In this document: positions 9,114 through 17,306 of the stretch, in pieces
Layout: each line of letters starts with the position of its first letter
Numbering within the stretch: position 1 is the stretch's first letter
Assembly (NCBI GenBank): GCA_963801715.1
Contig: CAWDGB010000007.1
Location: 124,001-188,000 of the forward strand
Direction: 5' to 3'
Source of the DNA: CAVVJA01 sp963801715
Lineage (GTDB): Bacteria; Actinomycetota; Actinomycetes; Mycobacteriales; Jatrophihabitantaceae
Length of the DNA stretch: 64,000 nucleotides
Position numbers and translations under genes: made by a program
Notes under the pieces: generated by a model
What the model was told of the DNA's origin: nothing
The model's database searches: none
What the model saw: only the letters and a program-made list of their open reading frames with translations

Positions 9114-9610
9114 CGGGAACTCCTTTCGCGGCGCGCGCCACGTCGTCCCGCCGCGATGGCGCGGCCGACGAGGAGACCGAACCACGACGCCGTGAGGGCG
9201 CTGCCGATGGTCGCGAGCAAGTACCCGATCGCCGTCTGGGCATGGTGGTGTGCGAACAACTGATCAACGACGACGACGACTGATGAGAAGGTGGTTAGCG
9301 CGCCGCAGAAGCCAGTGCCTAGCAACGGACGTAGGTAGCGGGATGGCGCCACCTCGGAGGCAATGACGACAACGAGCGCAAGGATCAAGGCGCCCGCGGT
9401 GTTGACCCAGAAAATCGGCCACGGAAACGCGCCGGACGGCGTCGGCCAGATCAATGTGGCGGCGTAGCGCGCGTACCCACCGACGCAGCCGCCGAGGAAG
9501 ATGGCGACGACAACATCGATCCGAAACGTTGGCCAGGACGAGCGGGGTGACTGTTCGAACGCAGACGAGGTCGAACGCTGCCGGGTGGATTCAGCATCCG
9601 AGTGCGTCAC
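9110..9610 (-). CDS. crcB: CrcB/Fluc fluoride ion channel, subunit 1
   Basis: Four hydrophobic helices with GGCVGGYARYAATL, PIFWVNTAGALILA (pore asparagine motif) and GTGFCGALTTFSSV mark a Fluc fluoride channel subunit. It has an N-terminal extension of about 35 polar residues. I chose GTG 9610, preceded by GCGAGG; the frame is open to 9721. It is the first gene of a three-gene operon with overlapping stop and start codons. I looked for a fluoride riboswitch upstream and did not recognise one. Confidence 0.9.
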   Translation of the reverse strand: MTHSDAESTRQRSTSSAFEQSPRSSWPTFRIDVVVAIFLGGCVGGYARYAATLIWPTPSGAFPWPIFWVNTAGALILALVVVIASEVAPSRYLRPLLGTGFCGALTTFSSVVVVVDQLFAHHHAQTAIGYLLATIGSALTASWFGLLVGRAIAAGRRGARRERSSR

Positions 9611-9792
9611 GGGAACCTCGCTCACGAGACGTGCCGTAGGGACCGTTGGCCGCGATGCTGCGACAGATGACGGCGGGCCCCACCGCCGTGACGTGTTCTT
9701 ACCGTACAACCCGCTCAGCAACCCGATGTGGCGTGCTCCGATCCGGTGGCCGGCGCGAGAAACTGTCAGACCCGATAGCTAACGTGCCTGCC

Positions 9793-10167
9793 ATGGACTT
9801 CCGCTTGGAGCTTGTGCAGGTGCCCGTGTCCGATGTTGACCGGGCGAAGGCCTACTACACGGAGAAAGCCGGCTTCGTCGCCGACCACGATCACCGGGTG
9901 AACGACCAGATCCGATTCGTTCAGCTGACACCACCCGGGTCTGCTGCGTCGATCGCCATCGGCACTGGGCTTGGCGCTGCGATGTCACCCGGCTCGCAGC
10001 AAGGTCTGCAGCTGGTCGTCGATGACATCGAGGCAGCTCGGGCGGAGCTGGCCGGACGCGGTGTCGAGGTGAGCGAGGTGCAGCGGTTTCCCTGGGGTCA
10101 CTTCGTGTTCTTCAGTGACCCGGACGGCAACGGGTGGGCCGTGCAGGAGATTCCGCCCCGCGAGTAG
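9793..10167 (+). CDS. Glyoxalase/bleomycin resistance (VOC) family protein
   Basis: The 124-residue protein has the betaalphabetabetabeta arrangement of a VOC module: LELVQVPVSDVDRAKAYY at the start, QLVVDDIEAARAEL in the second repeat and HFVFFSDPDGNGWAVQE at the end. Such proteins are metal-dependent lyases, dioxygenases or binding proteins; the substrate is unknown. Start is ATG 9793, or possibly GTG 9784. Its promoter region is shared with the divergent crcB operon. Confidence 0.85.
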   Translation: MDFRLELVQVPVSDVDRAKAYYTEKAGFVADHDHRVNDQIRFVQLTPPGSAASIAIGTGLGAAMSPGSQQGLQLVVDDIEAARAELAGRGVEVSEVQRFPWGHFVFFSDPDGNGWAVQEIPPRE

Positions 10168-10181
10168 CCGGTCTCGGCAGG

Positions 10182-10889
10182 CTACGGCGCGGAGGCGAGC
10201 ATGTCGCGCGTGATCTCGGCTGCAGCGCCCATAACGATCGCGGCAGTAATCCGTTCGTCGAGCGGTCCGAGAGATATGACCCCGACCGAGGCGTCGGCTG
10301 AGCCGCTCGCCTTGATCGGCGCCGAGAGGCCCCAAGCTCCGGGCTGCAGCTCTCCGGCGCTGGCGACATAGCCCTGCCTTCGTCCTTTTCGGACCGCTAC
10401 TCGCTCACCGCGGCGCGCCGGTCCGCCAATGAGAATGGCCATTCCGGCGGCGCCCACGGTCAGCGGATGGCGGGACCCGACTCGGTAGGCGACGTGCATC
10501 GCAGCGTGCTGCGGCTCGACAACGGCGATGCTGACCGCATCCGGCCCATCGCGGATCGTCAGATGGGCGGTGGCGCCTGTCGTCTCGGCCAACCTGCGAA
10601 GGTGTGGGCGCGCTGTCTGCTGTAGGTCCGCGCGTAACGCTGTTGTCAGCCCCGCCGTTGCCGGGCCGAGACGGTACCGGCCGTCCGGATCCTGGCTGAC
10701 CAGAGCGTGGTCAGTCAGGGTGACGAGCAGTCGATAAGCGACGGTGCGGTGGATCCCCACCACGCGGGCGACGTCGGCAATCGTCGATCCGTCTGGGCGG
10801 CCGGCGATCGCTTCGAGCACGCGTAGCCCGTTGTCCAGCGTTTTGGCCCCTCGCTCGCGCGCCGGTCGGGACGCGTTGACCGGACTCAT
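10182..10889 (-). CDS. IclR-family transcriptional regulator, likely of homogentisate catabolism
   Basis: The 235-residue protein has an N-terminal winged helix (TLDNGLRVLEAIAG, then TIADVARVVGIHRTVAYRLL) and a C-terminal IclR effector domain (TGATAHLTIRDG; AWGLSAPIK; ASVGVISLG). The ATG at 10889 follows a perfect AAGGAG. It is divergent from hmgA, with a palindrome between them, so I infer it controls homogentisate dioxygenase in response to an aromatic intermediate. Confidence 0.88.
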   Translation of the reverse strand: MSPVNASRPARERGAKTLDNGLRVLEAIAGRPDGSTIADVARVVGIHRTVAYRLLVTLTDHALVSQDPDGRYRLGPATAGLTTALRADLQQTARPHLRRLAETTGATAHLTIRDGPDAVSIAVVEPQHAAMHVAYRVGSRHPLTVGAAGMAILIGGPARRGERVAVRKGRRQGYVASAGELQPGAWGLSAPIKASGSADASVGVISLGPLDERITAAIVMGAAAEITRDMLASAP

Positions 10890-10924
10890 CGGGCTCCTTA
10901 TAGTCCATGCCTAGGGGCGTTTAC

Positions 10925-10950
10925 CGCACATACTGTGCGATTATCGCACA
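10925..10950. promoter_or_regulatory. Probable IclR operator between iclR-type gene and hmgA
   Basis: At 10934-10950 lies a perfect inverted repeat TGTGCGAT-T-ATCGCACA. Just upstream, CGCACA (10925-10930) also pairs with TGTGCG (10934-10939), giving three alternating half-sites. The position between the divergent regulator and hmgA suits an IclR operator that could control both promoters. Confidence 0.7.
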
Positions 10951-10974
10951 ACGAGTGAGCGCGAGGAGGCCACC

Positions 10975-12321
10975 GTGGTCAGCTACCAGTCCGGCTTCGG
11001 TAATGGGTTCGAGACAGAGGCAATCGCGGGCGCCTTGCCCATAGGACGCAACTCGCCCCAGCAGGTGGCATTCGGCCTTTACGCGGAGCAGCTGAGTGGA
11101 TCGCCGTTCACCGCGCCGCGCCGGAGCAACGAGCGATCGTGGATGTACCGGATCCGCCCGTCGGTTCGACACGTCGGCCGGTTTCGCCGTGTCGACGCCG
11201 GCCAGTGGCGCAGTGCGCCGGATGCTGACCGGGCCGGCCCGATTGGGCCGATGCGATGGGATCCTTTCCCGATTCCGCAACGATCACAGTCGTTCGTCGA
11301 GGGCGTCAGCACGATCACCACAGCCGGCGACGTCAGTACGCAAACCGGAATGGCGAGCCACGTCTACGCGGTCACGCGGTCCATGCAGGATGAGTACTTC
11401 TACAACGGCGATGCGGAAATGCTGGTCGTTCTCCAGCAAGGTGCGCTGCGCTTCTGGACGGAGTTCGGCATCATCGATGCGACACCCGGTGAGATCGTGG
11501 TCGTGCCGCGCGGTGTGAAGCTGCGGGTCGAACTGCCGGGCGAGCCGGCGCGCGGCTACTTATGCGAGAACTATGGCGGCGCGTTCACGCTGCCGGAGCG
11601 CGGTCCCATCGGAGCGAACTGCCTAGCAAATGCTCGCGACTTCCTGATCCCGGTCGCGGCGTACGAGGAGCGTGATAGTGAGTCTCGGCTGTTCGTGAAG
11701 TGGGGCGGCGAGATGTGGAGCTGCGACCTGTCGCATTCGCCGCTCGATGTCGTGGCCTGGCACGGTAACTACGCGCCGTACAAGTACGATCTACGCCGCT
11801 TCTCGCCGGTCGGCCCACTGCTTTTCGATCACGCCGACCCGTCCATCTTCACCACCCTGACCTCACCGTCCGAGACGTCTGGCACGGCCAACGTCGACTT
11901 CGTTCTGTTCCCGGATCGGTGGCTCGTATCCGAGGACACGTTCCGCCCGCCGTGGTACCACATGAACGTCATGTCTGAGTTCATGGGCCTGGTCTTCGGT
12001 GTGTACGACGCCAAGCCGCAGGGCTTCGTCCCCGGTGGGATCAGCCTGCACAATTGCATGACGCCCCATGGCCCGGACGCCGAGGCCTTTCAGCGTGCCA
12101 GCACGGTGGAGCTGAAGCCGGAACGGCTTCGCGGAACCCTGGCGTTCATGTTCGAGACCCGCTATCCGCAGCGCGTGACCCGGTTCGCCGCGGAGTCACC
12201 GCAGCTGCAGGCGGACTACGCCGACTGCTGGGCTTCGCTACCGGTCCGATTCACACCGCCGGCAGGTCAGGAGTTCGCAGCTTCGACCAGCGACGGGTAC
12301 TCGACGCCATCCGCTCGGTGA
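10975..12321 (+). CDS. hmgA: Homogentisate 1,2-dioxygenase
   Basis: The 448-residue protein begins YQSGFGNGFETEAIAGALP, the hallmark N-terminus of homogentisate dioxygenases. It has the metal-binding region PPWYHMNVMSEFMG and the SLHNCMTPHGPDAEAF segment that contributes active-site histidine. The enzyme opens the ring of homogentisate to maleylacetoacetate in tyrosine/phenylalanine breakdown. The start is GTG 10975 after GAGGAGG. Maleylacetoacetate isomerase and fumarylacetoacetase genes are not adjacent. Confidence 0.96.
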   Translation: MVSYQSGFGNGFETEAIAGALPIGRNSPQQVAFGLYAEQLSGSPFTAPRRSNERSWMYRIRPSVRHVGRFRRVDAGQWRSAPDADRAGPIGPMRWDPFPIPQRSQSFVEGVSTITTAGDVSTQTGMASHVYAVTRSMQDEYFYNGDAEMLVVLQQGALRFWTEFGIIDATPGEIVVVPRGVKLRVELPGEPARGYLCENYGGAFTLPERGPIGANCLANARDFLIPVAAYEERDSESRLFVKWGGEMWSCDLSHSPLDVVAWHGNYAPYKYDLRRFSPVGPLLFDHADPSIFTTLTSPSETSGTANVDFVLFPDRWLVSEDTFRPPWYHMNVMSEFMGLVFGVYDAKPQGFVPGGISLHNCMTPHGPDAEAFQRASTVELKPERLRGTLAFMFETRYPQRVTRFAAESPQLQADYADCWASLPVRFTPPAGQEFAASTSDGYSTPSAR

Positions 12322-12401
12322 CCTCGCAACCAGCTCGCCGCTCTCTGTCCCTCACGACGGATTCCCAGCCGGCGGCCCGCCGGATGCCTTAGTGTCGTCA
12401 G

Positions 12402-12752
12402 ATGGCTGGTCCGGAGCAGGAGACCCCGGCCACCCAGTCTCGTCGCGACGAAGGCTGGTTCCGCCGGCGGCTCGAAGCCATCCGACGGGCGCGCGCCTGG
12501 GTTCGACGCCTGCCCGGCGGTTGGGTGGCCTGGCGGGTCAGCGTTGCCCTCGTCGGGTTGATCGTCGTCGTGGCGGGCATTATCTTGCTTCCGCTGCCCG
12601 GGCCGGGTTGGCTCATCGTCTTTGGCGGCATCGCGATATGGGCTACCGAATTCGCCTGGGCCAAGCGCCTGCTCATCTGGACGCAGCGGCAGGTTCGCGA
12701 GTACTCGGAGCGGATCAGGTCCTGGTGGCGCCGCCGCAATGCGCGCCGGTAG
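12402..12752 (+). CDS. PGPGW-motif small membrane protein (TIGR02611-like)
   Basis: The 116-residue protein has an arginine-rich N-terminus, one hydrophobic segment (about residues 47-64) leading into LLPLPGPGWLIVFGG, and a basic C-terminal tail. The PGPGW motif defines a small actinobacterial/proteobacterial membrane family of unknown function. It lies between hmgA and tRNA-Val. Confidence 0.85.
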   Translation: MAGPEQETPATQSRRDEGWFRRRLEAIRRARAWVRRLPGGWVAWRVSVALVGLIVVVAGIILLPLPGPGWLIVFGGIAIWATEFAWAKRLLIWTQRQVREYSERIRSWWRRRNARR

Positions 12753-12791
12753 GCTGGCCAACCTTGGAGGACCGTAATTCCAATAGCGGCA

Positions 12792-12864
12792 GGGGCGATT
12801 AGCTCAGCGGGAGAGCACTGCCTTCACACGGCAGGGGTCACTGGTTCGATCCCAGTATCGCCCA
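12792..12864 (+). tRNA. tRNA-Val(CAC)
   Basis: The 73-nt gene folds as a tRNA: acceptor GGGCGAT pairs with ATCGCCC, the anticodon stem CTGCC/GGCAG flanks the loop TTCACAC (anticodon CAC, valine), and the T arm is CTGG-TTCGATC-CCAG. No CCA is encoded. Its 3' half is the integration site of the adjacent integrase element. Confidence 0.96.
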
Positions 12865-12865
12865 C
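12818..12865 (+). repeat. Attachment site (proximal copy) inside tRNA-Val
   Basis: These 48 bases, from the anticodon stem to just beyond the tRNA end, are repeated exactly at 13933-13980. The flanking bases differ on both sides, so the identity is bounded. A direct repeat of a tRNA 3' half flanking an integrase is the classic footprint of site-specific integration. Confidence 0.9.
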
Positions 12866-12883
12866 AAAGGAAAACCCTTGTAA

Positions 12884-13942
12884 TCATTGGCCTTTCCGCC
12901 TCTCACGCACCGTCGTGAGGTCGGCGACGTCGGCGCCGGTACACAACGGGTACACACGAGCTTTCCGGGCCACGGCGTCCAGCCGCTCAGCGACGGCGTC
13001 GAGATCGTCGTCGAATAGGTCGCTGTAGACGTCCAGCGTCATCGCTGCCGACGCATGCCCGAGCATCCGCTGCACTGCCTTGACGTTCGCGCCGGCCGAG
13101 ACCGCCAGACTCGCGGCTGTGTGCCGCAGTTCGTGCGGCGTCAGACCAGGCTGACCGATCGCGGCGGCGGCGTTGTCGAACCACGCGCGTCGGGCGTTGC
13201 GGTTGCGCAGCACCTCGCCGCGGGTCGACGTGAACACCAGGTCGCTCGTGTCCCATCCTGCGAGGTGTGGCGTGAGCTCGTCGGCGAGGAAGCGGGGGAG
13301 CGGCACGGAACGGCGTTCGTGGTTCTTCGGGGTGCCCCACTCGATCCGGCCGCCGTTGACCTCGGTCATAGCTTCGGACACGGTGATCCGCCGGCGCATG
13401 AGGTCGATTGCCCCGACTTTCAGCGCAGCCAGCTCGGACCACCGCAGTCCGCAGTAGGCGAGAACCAGCACCGCCAGTCGATATTGCGCGTACGCCTCGG
13501 TCAGCCGCTCATGCGGAGGGATGGCGGCTGCATCGGCCAGCGCGGCGACCTGCTCGGCGGTGAGGTACTTCCGTTGTCGCTGCATCGATCGGGGCAGGTC
13601 GACGTCCCGTGACGGGTTGGTCGATAGACGCCGGTCGCGTACCGCCAAGTCCAGGACTGCAGCAAGCACGCCGTAGGCCTTCCGGACCGAGGCCCCAGAT
13701 TGCCCGGTCGCGCTCAGCTCGGCGAGCCACGCCTGCACGTCGCCGTGTTCCACTCGGTCGAGTGGCGTTGACTGCCAGCGCGGCAAGACATGCACGTCTA
13801 GGGCGCTGTCATAGCGGGCGCGGGTGGTCGGCTTGAGGTTGACCTTGCCGGCCTTCCACTGCGCCGCGACCGTGCCAACGGTCACCTTCGCCCGCGCCGT
13901 GTCGATGTACGCGCCAGCCAGCTTCGACGATTCTGCCTTCAC
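12884..13942 (-). CDS. Tyrosine-type site-specific integrase, N-terminally truncated at an att site
   Basis: The protein contains a SAM-like core-binding domain (from VTVGTVAAQWKAG to about NPSRDVDLP) and a catalytic domain with Arg in CGLRWSELAALK, HELRHTAASL, LGHASAAM and the Tyr nucleophile in LDVYSDLF. The first residues (VKAESSK) are translated from the att repeat itself. The usual N-terminal arm-binding domain of about 50-70 residues is absent. The frame stays open through the repeat up to 14278, but that extension shows no integrase features. I place the start at the GTG at 13942 only as a formal choice; the gene is probably inactive or a relic. Its 3' end faces the tRNA. Confidence 0.85.
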   Translation of the reverse strand: MKAESSKLAGAYIDTARAKVTVGTVAAQWKAGKVNLKPTTRARYDSALDVHVLPRWQSTPLDRVEHGDVQAWLAELSATGQSGASVRKAYGVLAAVLDLAVRDRRLSTNPSRDVDLPRSMQRQRKYLTAEQVAALADAAAIPPHERLTEAYAQYRLAVLVLAYCGLRWSELAALKVGAIDLMRRRITVSEAMTEVNGGRIEWGTPKNHERRSVPLPRFLADELTPHLAGWDTSDLVFTSTRGEVLRNRNARRAWFDNAAAAIGQPGLTPHELRHTAASLAVSAGANVKAVQRMLGHASAAMTLDVYSDLFDDDLDAVAERLDAVARKARVYPLCTGADVADLTTVRERRKGQ

Positions 13943-13980
13943 ACGGCAGGGGTCACTGGTTCGATCCCAGTATCGCCCAC
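13933..13980 (+). repeat. Attachment site (distal copy of tRNA-Val 3' half)
   Basis: An exact 48-base copy of 12818-12865. Together the two copies bound a segment of about 1.1 kb that contains nothing but the integrase. Confidence 0.9.
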
Positions 13981-14441
13981 CATCAATCACAATATGTGGT
14001 GGTTGCTGCCCGCGGGACCCCGTATTTGCCGCCTGGGCAGCGAGCACTGAACCCCTGACGCGCAAAGGGCTCGCGGTACACCGAAGAACGGTGCTGCCGC
14101 GACGCGTGGGCACGATTGGCACCGTCTGTGCTCCGGATGCCGGCTTCGTGCAACAGACATGCAACGCGAGGGCTGGGACGCGGTGCTGACGGCGGCAGAG
14201 CGCACCACCGGCTGCGCCGTCCATTCTCTGAACGGAAAGCCGGGATGACGCCGCCCGACTGAAGGCGCCGATCCTCACGGCGTAGGCGAGATCGCCGACT
14301 ATTTGCTGCGGCTGAGTCCCTTGTTCCCTGTTCTTGATGAGTACAGATCATTCATTCGGGGCGGTCGGCTTAGCACACATTCCGCGATGATCCGGCGACG
14401 AGGCATTGGCTGGAGGGAGAAGACATCGGTGCGACGTTGGC
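13981..14441. other. Gene-free stretch beyond the distal att site
   Basis: No gene is recognised here. The minus-strand frame continuing the integrase has no family features. It lies between the integrase relic and the phosphoesterase gene. Confidence 0.5.
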
Positions 14442-16031
14442 TCAGCGGCTATCGCCTGCGCTATCCGGCGCCAGCTGGGGGAAGTAATGGAAGGCGACGT
14501 CCCTGATGACTTCGACGATGAGCTGGGGCGTGAGTTCGGTGGAGGGGTCGTCTAGTTGCGGTGGGAGTTTGACCCCCATCTGCCTGGCGTGCTCGATGAT
14601 GCCGGGTGCGACGTCCTTGCCTAGGTAGCCGAGGGCATTGCCCATGGTCTGGTAGTCAATCGCCCATGAAGGCAGGGGCTGGGCCGCGACGGTGGCCCAG
14701 GTCTGGGGGTCGCGGGGTGTGCCGCGGGTGAACACGTGGTCGAACGTGCGCGCGGAGGCATCGCGCTGGGTGAACGGCGCGCCGAGGTCCCACGTCTTGC
14801 GCAGCGTCGCGATTAGCGAGGTGTGCCGGTACTCCTCGTTGTACACGGAGCCCGGCTCGACCCATGGCGATACGACAATGGCGGGAACGCGGTAGCCGGA
14901 GCGGTCGAACGTGAAGCCAAACTCACCCGCCGGTGCCGCCGGATCGGGCGGCGGGACCGGTCCCGGGGGCACGTGGTCGTAGGTTCCGCCTGGCTCGTCC
15001 CACCCGATCAGCAAGGTGGTGTTCCAGACGTTAGTGCCCGGCTCTGCGGTGGCGGACCGGTAGGCGTTGAAGACCCGCTCCAGGAACGCCTCGCCGCCCA
15101 GCATTGCCGACGACGGGTCCAGCCCGATATCAACGTTGCCGCCGAAAAATGACCGGCCGAAGGCCGGGTGGTAGTCGCCGTGACCCGCGATCATGTCCGG
15201 CTCGATCAGCGAGAAATCGGGCAGGGTCCCGGCCGCGGCGTCCTTCTCGAACTCCGAAAACCGCACGAAGTGCGTCGCCAGCCGGTCCTTCAGCCGGGGA
15301 TAATGGATGACACCGGTGAACGACAAGCACATCGGCTCCATCACATAGACCTTCCAGGTCCTGCCGTGCTGCTCAAGCCGCTCGAAGATCGTCTCCGCGT
15401 CGTTTTTTGTGAACCACTTTCGCACCGGGCTGTTCACGACCAGCCCCGACGACGTCGCCGCTGTCCAGAACGACCGGTTCATGAATGTCTGCGACGGCAC
15501 CTCGGAAAACCAGTGGTCGAACACCCCGAACTCACGTGCGATGCCGCTCAGCACCGGCAGCTGCTGCGGGGTGTACCCGGTCATGATCTGGGCGTACTCC
15601 TCGTAGGTCGGCTGCCGGCCAACTTCGCCGGTGAACGTGCTGATGTAGTCGGCGACGAACCCATCCATCGCGGGAACCGCGCCCGGCGGCGGCGCGTTCC
15701 ACGGTGCTGTCACGCCCTCGCCGATCTTGAACCTGTTGTGGTCGTCGATCGCGCCGAACAGCTGGGTGTTGGTGTGGTACCACTCCTCACCCGAGTCCGG
15801 GTTAGGGGAGTCCATGTCGGTAGTAACGCCGTAGGGCACCACCTTGCGGCCGGCGCCGTGCTCGGCCCATTCCGGGATCGGGTTGCTCAGCTCCGTCCCA
15901 ATGACACCCTCGAAGGCCTTGCCGTCCCCCGGCCCGTAGAGGCGGCCCAGCACGTTGTCCAGCGACCGGTTCTCAAACAGCACCACCACCACATGATCGA
16001 GCGCATTGGCGCGGGTAGCTGAGCCGGGCAT
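14442..16031 (-). CDS. Phospholipase C/acid phosphatase-type phosphoesterase
   Basis: The 529-residue protein belongs to the phosphoesterase family of bacterial phospholipases C: N-terminal HVVVVLFENRSLDNVLG (metal ligands and ENRS), a VFDHWFSEVPSQTFMNR core, PDFSLIEPDM, and the C-terminal TLLIGWDEPGGTYDHVPPG metal site. It hydrolyses phosphodiesters or phosphomonoesters, usually phospholipids. The start is ATG 16031, preceded by GGAGA. No signal peptide or Tat motif is visible, which is unusual because most relatives are exported. Confidence 0.88.
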   Translation of the reverse strand: MPGSATRANALDHVVVVLFENRSLDNVLGRLYGPGDGKAFEGVIGTELSNPIPEWAEHGAGRKVVPYGVTTDMDSPNPDSGEEWYHTNTQLFGAIDDHNRFKIGEGVTAPWNAPPPGAVPAMDGFVADYISTFTGEVGRQPTYEEYAQIMTGYTPQQLPVLSGIAREFGVFDHWFSEVPSQTFMNRSFWTAATSSGLVVNSPVRKWFTKNDAETIFERLEQHGRTWKVYVMEPMCLSFTGVIHYPRLKDRLATHFVRFSEFEKDAAAGTLPDFSLIEPDMIAGHGDYHPAFGRSFFGGNVDIGLDPSSAMLGGEAFLERVFNAYRSATAEPGTNVWNTTLLIGWDEPGGTYDHVPPGPVPPPDPAAPAGEFGFTFDRSGYRVPAIVVSPWVEPGSVYNEEYRHTSLIATLRKTWDLGAPFTQRDASARTFDHVFTRGTPRDPQTWATVAAQPLPSWAIDYQTMGNALGYLGKDVAPGIIEHARQMGVKLPPQLDDPSTELTPQLIVEVIRDVAFHYFPQLAPDSAGDSR

Positions 16032-16382
16032 GCGAGGTCTCCAGTCGTCTGAGGACGTGTCGGGCGGGTCCGTCCCCGCCGGGCACCGACAAACCGCCAG
16101 GATCATCCCACCTCACCAGCGGCTGCTACTGCGTCACCTCGAACGGGTGACGGGCCTGCCCGCGCTCCGGCAAGCTCGGGATCTCCGGCCGTCCATGCAA
16201 AGCAGGCCCAGAATCATTCATCGATAGGTCCGGCCAATCAGGAAGCCTTATCGGCTCTCCCATCCAGAACGACGGCTCGCGAGTGCTGAACAAGTGCTTG
16301 TGTCGGATACTTTCTGGCGGCCGCGTGGCGCGTCTGGCCCGCCGACGGCAATCATGTTGGCGTGAGCGATGCTGGAGGGTCC
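16032..16382. other. Intergenic region between divergent phosphoesterase and DDN-like genes
   Basis: No gene is supported. It should hold the divergent promoters of both neighbours. Confidence 0.5.
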
Positions 16383-16778
16383 ATGGATGACAGCGTCCGC
16401 GCCGCGCTGTTTCGTAGTCAGATCATCGATCTGACTACGACGGGACGACGGACGGGACAGCGCCGACGGATAGAGATCTTCCTGCACGAGAAGGATGGCA
16501 TTCTGTTCATCAGCGGGATGCCACGCGCGGACCGGACCCGGGACTGGATCTATAACATCGCCGCCGACCCGCGTGTCGTCGTGCACCTGAAACAATCCGT
16601 CGTCGCTGACGTTCCGGCCACCGCGCGAGTAGTCACCGACCCGGACGAGCGACAGCCGCTGATCGACGCCGCGGCGCAGCGCTGGGGTCGCACGGACATC
16701 CCGGCCATGCTCCAGTACAGCCCACTCATCGTGCTCAAACTCGACGGCGACGCTCCGGATCGTCGCGTCGACGCCTGA
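16383..16778 (+). CDS. Deazaflavin (F420)-dependent nitroreductase family protein
   Basis: The 131-residue protein resembles the DDN/FDOR split-barrel family: LTTTGRRTGQRRRIEIF, a DGILFISGMP strand, DWIYNIAADPRVVVHLK (the usual W-hydrophobic-N segment) and VPATARVVTD. Members bind F420H2 and reduce nitro compounds, quinones or enones. The start ATG 16383 follows GGAGGG, which decides it over GTG 16362. A perfect 13-bp-arm hairpin lies inside the coding sequence at 16412-16440. Confidence 0.85.
   Translation: MDDSVRAALFRSQIIDLTTTGRRTGQRRRIEIFLHEKDGILFISGMPRADRTRDWIYNIAADPRVVVHLKQSVVADVPATARVVTDPDERQPLIDAAAQRWGRTDIPAMLQYSPLIVLKLDGDAPDRRVDA
16412..16440. repeat. Perfect inverted repeat inside the DDN-like gene
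   Basis: Arms TCGTAGTCAGATC (16412-16424) and GATCTGACTACGA (16428-16440) are separated by only three bases (ATC). The hairpin starts about 30 bases after the start codon and encodes part of the conserved N-terminal motif. Confidence 0.85.
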
Positions 16779-17306
16779 CCGCCAAGACAACATCACCCAC
16801 AGTTCGGTATCAACGTTCTACGGCGACCACCTGAGAAGTGACGCCTGCCGCCTTGGCCTCGCGCAGACTCGGAACCTCGCGCTCGCCACCTGCCTCCGGG
16901 CCAGGTTCCCGTCGGCTGGAGCCGATGCAGAAACGCATTTGGGGCTGCTGCGTACAAGTATTACGGTCGGTCCCGGCTAACCCGAGTGTCCTCTTTATGC
17001 CGCCGTCCGCACTCGGCGACCGGGCCGATGACAGCGTGCCCGTGATCGACGCTCAGATCGGCCGGGACGAAGCGCATCGGAGGCACGTCGTGCGCCGCTG
17101 TCGTCGGCATCCACGAGGCGGCTGACGGGTTGTCGCGACGGGGATGGATCCCTCGTCGAACGTGGACGCGAGCGGGTGTCCGACAAGGCGATCCTTGGGG
17201 TCTCGTGCGGGCTGTTCGACGAGGCTCATACAGTCGGGGTGGTTCGTGGCCTCGGTGTTGGTCGGTGATCGGCTGGGCCGGGTCGTCGGTCGAGCTGGAG
17301 GTCCCG
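16779..17306. other. Intergenic region upstream of the VIT1/CCC1 gene
   Basis: No gene is supported in these 528 bases. Open frames on both strands show no family features. GGAGG just before 17307 is the ribosome binding site of the next gene. No riboswitch was recognised. Confidence 0.45.

Noticed and set aside
9620..9790. Possible fluoride riboswitch upstream of the crcB operon
   Set aside because: I looked for the conserved pseudoknot bases of the crcB motif and did not find them.
13943..14278. Upstream extension of the integrase to 14278
   Set aside because: The extension translates the tRNA-derived repeat and unrelated DNA; no integrase arm-binding domain is present.
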